Shown: positions 62,906 through 64,000 of the stretch, piece by piece | Layout of the letters: each line of letters starts with the position of its first letter | Numbering within the stretch: position 1 is the stretch's first letter | DNA from: Tranzscheliella williamsii | Lineage: Eukaryota > Basidiomycota > Ustilaginomycetes > Ustilaginales > Ustilaginaceae | Direction: 5' to 3' | Assembly: GCA_023212725.1 (NCBI GenBank) | Contig: JALBYF010000037.1 | Span: 120,161-184,160 of the forward strand | DNA length: 64,000 nt | The notes under the pieces: model-generated | Databases searched by the model: none | The model's input: the letters and a program-made list of their open reading frames with translations, nothing else | Told to the model about the DNA's origin: nothing | Program-made: the position numbers and the translations under genes

Positions 62906-63629
62906 TTGTCGTTATCATACCAACATCGAAATCTAACACATGAGCAACAATTGGCGGTGTCGTTAAGGAGAAGCCCCCCCTACATCATTGCCCCTCTTTT
63001 GCCAACTTACGGTTTCTCCTCTCCCACTTTTCCATCTACATCTCTGTGACAGGGTTGGTCCGCGACCCTGCACATGTCATAGCTCTCAGTGAGCCACACA
63101 CGCACCATCGTGCGTCCCAAAGGTAAGAATGGTGATGCCAGCGGCTGCAGGGTCAGCCATTGGATCACGCACATGCACACTCACTTCATATCGAGTTCTC
63201 ACTATGTGGAGCCGTCGGCTGTGCCACGTCTCCACAGTAGGTGGATGATAGACCACTCACATGTATATAGTACGGCACTCCGAGACTGGAGGAGGTTGAC
63301 CCTCATCCAGTCTAGTCAATTCACACGTGGTCTATACCATTGAGGGTATCTCCCTGCTCAACAGGCAGCAGGGGCGATACTGACGGGCACTCTGCCCGGC
63401 ACCGCACGGCGGAGCACGTGCGCTCTTTACAGTGCCCAACGCCAACACCACCAACACCATCAGCACGACTACCGCCCAACGGTGTAGTTGCTACAAGCAT
63501 ACCGACACCGCTATTGTCCTATAGCGTGTCGAGGCAGCGCAGTCCAGAGCAAGACAGCCCGCACTGGATAGCGCTGGGGACCAGCACTACTCCCACCAGT
63601 TCCCTCAATGGGGTTGTCGAGCGGGTTTC

Positions 63630-63652
63630 CTAGTAGGACAAGACTACTAGGA
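63630..63652. repeat. Inverted repeat, 8-bp arms
   Basis: CCTAGTAG (63630-63637) and CTACTAGG (63645-63652) are reverse complements separated by 7 bp. Confidence 0.8.
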
Positions 63653-63700
63653 GCACACCTGTTACAATCTCCTTCCCTTTCACTGCCCTCTACACTCCTC

Positions 63701-63901
63701 ATGCCGCCCAGAAAGAAGAGTCGCTTGGCTGCCGCTTGGCGTTCTGCCCGTAATGAGCCCCCTCCCATCTCCGTGCCAGAAGGGGGCACGTCCCAATCAT
63801 CAACAGCGGCTACTCATGTCGAAACATCTAGCTCTGCAGATATAGAGGCAGATGCTCAAAAGTGTCATAGGACATGGTGGGAACCCCAGAGGCCCCACTA
63901 G
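63701..63901 (+). CDS. Short ORF with basic N-terminus, possible mobile-element protein remnant
   Basis: 66 codons from the ATG at 63701 to a TAG at 63899. It starts MPPRKKSRLAAAWRSARN (basic, nuclear-localisation-like) and then becomes Ser/Thr-rich. This pattern occurs at the N-termini of fungal transposon or gag-like proteins, and it lies in LTR-like surroundings, but I recognise no domain. It may be the cut-off start of a longer protein interrupted by the sequence beginning at 63926. Confidence 0.25.
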   Translation: MPPRKKSRLAAAWRSARNEPPPISVPEGGTSQSSTAATHVETSSSADIEADAQKCHRTWWEPQRPH

Positions 63902-63965
63902 TGGGAGTAGAGCACTAGGGGAATGTGTTACGCCCCAGGGTCTGATAACCTCTGGCACTGGGTAA

Positions 63966-63986
63966 AGCACCGGTGTGACCGGTGCT
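63966..63986. repeat. Perfect 9-bp hairpin
   Basis: AGCACCGGT (63966-63974), loop GTG, ACCGGTGCT (63978-63986): a perfect inverted repeat near the right edge, inside the LTR-like sequence. Confidence 0.85.
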
Positions 63987-64000
63987 GGGGTAGAGGCTGG

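Larger units (their letters stand above)
63045..64000. mobile_element. LTR-retrotransposon-like sequence, incomplete
   Basis: Inferred from LTR-like marks rather than from a known domain. TGTGACAGGG at 63045 and TGTTACGCCCC at 63926 both resemble LTR starts; the second follows a purine-rich run (AGGGGAA, 63917-63923). A TATA-like TGTATATAG lies at 63261-63269. Small hairpins occur (63630-63652, 63966-63986). No reverse transcriptase or integrase is in view, so the element would be truncated or continue beyond the right edge. Confidence 0.35.

Overview
This 64 kb window is nuclear DNA from a fungus, most likely a smut (Ustilaginomycotina, Ustilaginaceae-like). The evidence is long, mostly uninterrupted coding regions, a few short GT-AG introns (roughly 65-230 nt), high GC with strong third-position GC bias, serine/alanine/proline-rich disordered tails, and a fungal gene set that includes a TDT-family sulfite transporter, a Vip1/Asp1 kinase, Cox15 and a Not3-type CCR4-NOT subunit. 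The genus call is inference. The presence of a complete Dicer argues against Ustilago maydis, which is known to have lost RNAi.

Layout. 0-20 kb: the 5' part of complex I subunit NDUFA12 (-), an XPG/FEN1-superfamily nuclease (+), an alpha-arrestin (+), a doubtful small spliced gene (-), mitochondrial ribosomal protein uS14m (-) divergent from a Gemin2-like gene (+), an MFS/DHA1 transporter (+) converging on Cox15 (-), mitochondrial bL19m (-) and NOT3 (+). 20-35 kb: a 3.2 kb gene-free stretch with repeated TGTGATTGTG motifs, an unrecognised 840-residue protein (+), an AMSH-like JAMM deubiquitinase (+, three exons) converging on a 1638-residue Dicer (-). 35-50 kb: a Cwc21/SRRM2-like splicing factor (+), a C2-domain protein (-), a UBL-WLM metalloprotease (-), a peroxisomal-type acyl-CoA dehydrogenase (+), an Ssu1-like sulfite transporter (+) and MCM7 (+). 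49-64 kb: an unusual Rab GTPase (-), a 3.8 kb gene-poor stretch, a 1-Cys peroxiredoxin (+), an AMMECR1-domain protein (-), TspO/MBR (+) and the inositol pyrophosphate kinase/phosphatase Vip1/Asp1 (-). The last 1.5 kb is mobile-element territory: a short element with 55-bp inverted repeats and a probable 9-bp target duplication, then LTR-like sequence.

There are no operons. Genes are independent, often in divergent pairs sharing a 0.3-1.2 kb promoter (NDUFA12/XPG-like, uS14m/Gemin2, bL19m/NOT3, Dicer/Cwc21, WLM/acyl-CoA dehydrogenase) or in tight convergent pairs (MFS/Cox15, AMSH/Dicer, Cwc21/C2, MCM7/Rab, Prx/AMMECR1, TspO/Vip1). Much of the content is housekeeping: four mitochondrial biogenesis genes lie in the first 17.4 kb. 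The less ordinary items are the Dicer, the Mutator-like short element just upstream of Vip1, the Rab with an altered G4 motif and long N-terminal extension, and the unrecognised disordered protein. I saw no convincing tRNA, rRNA or CRISPR.
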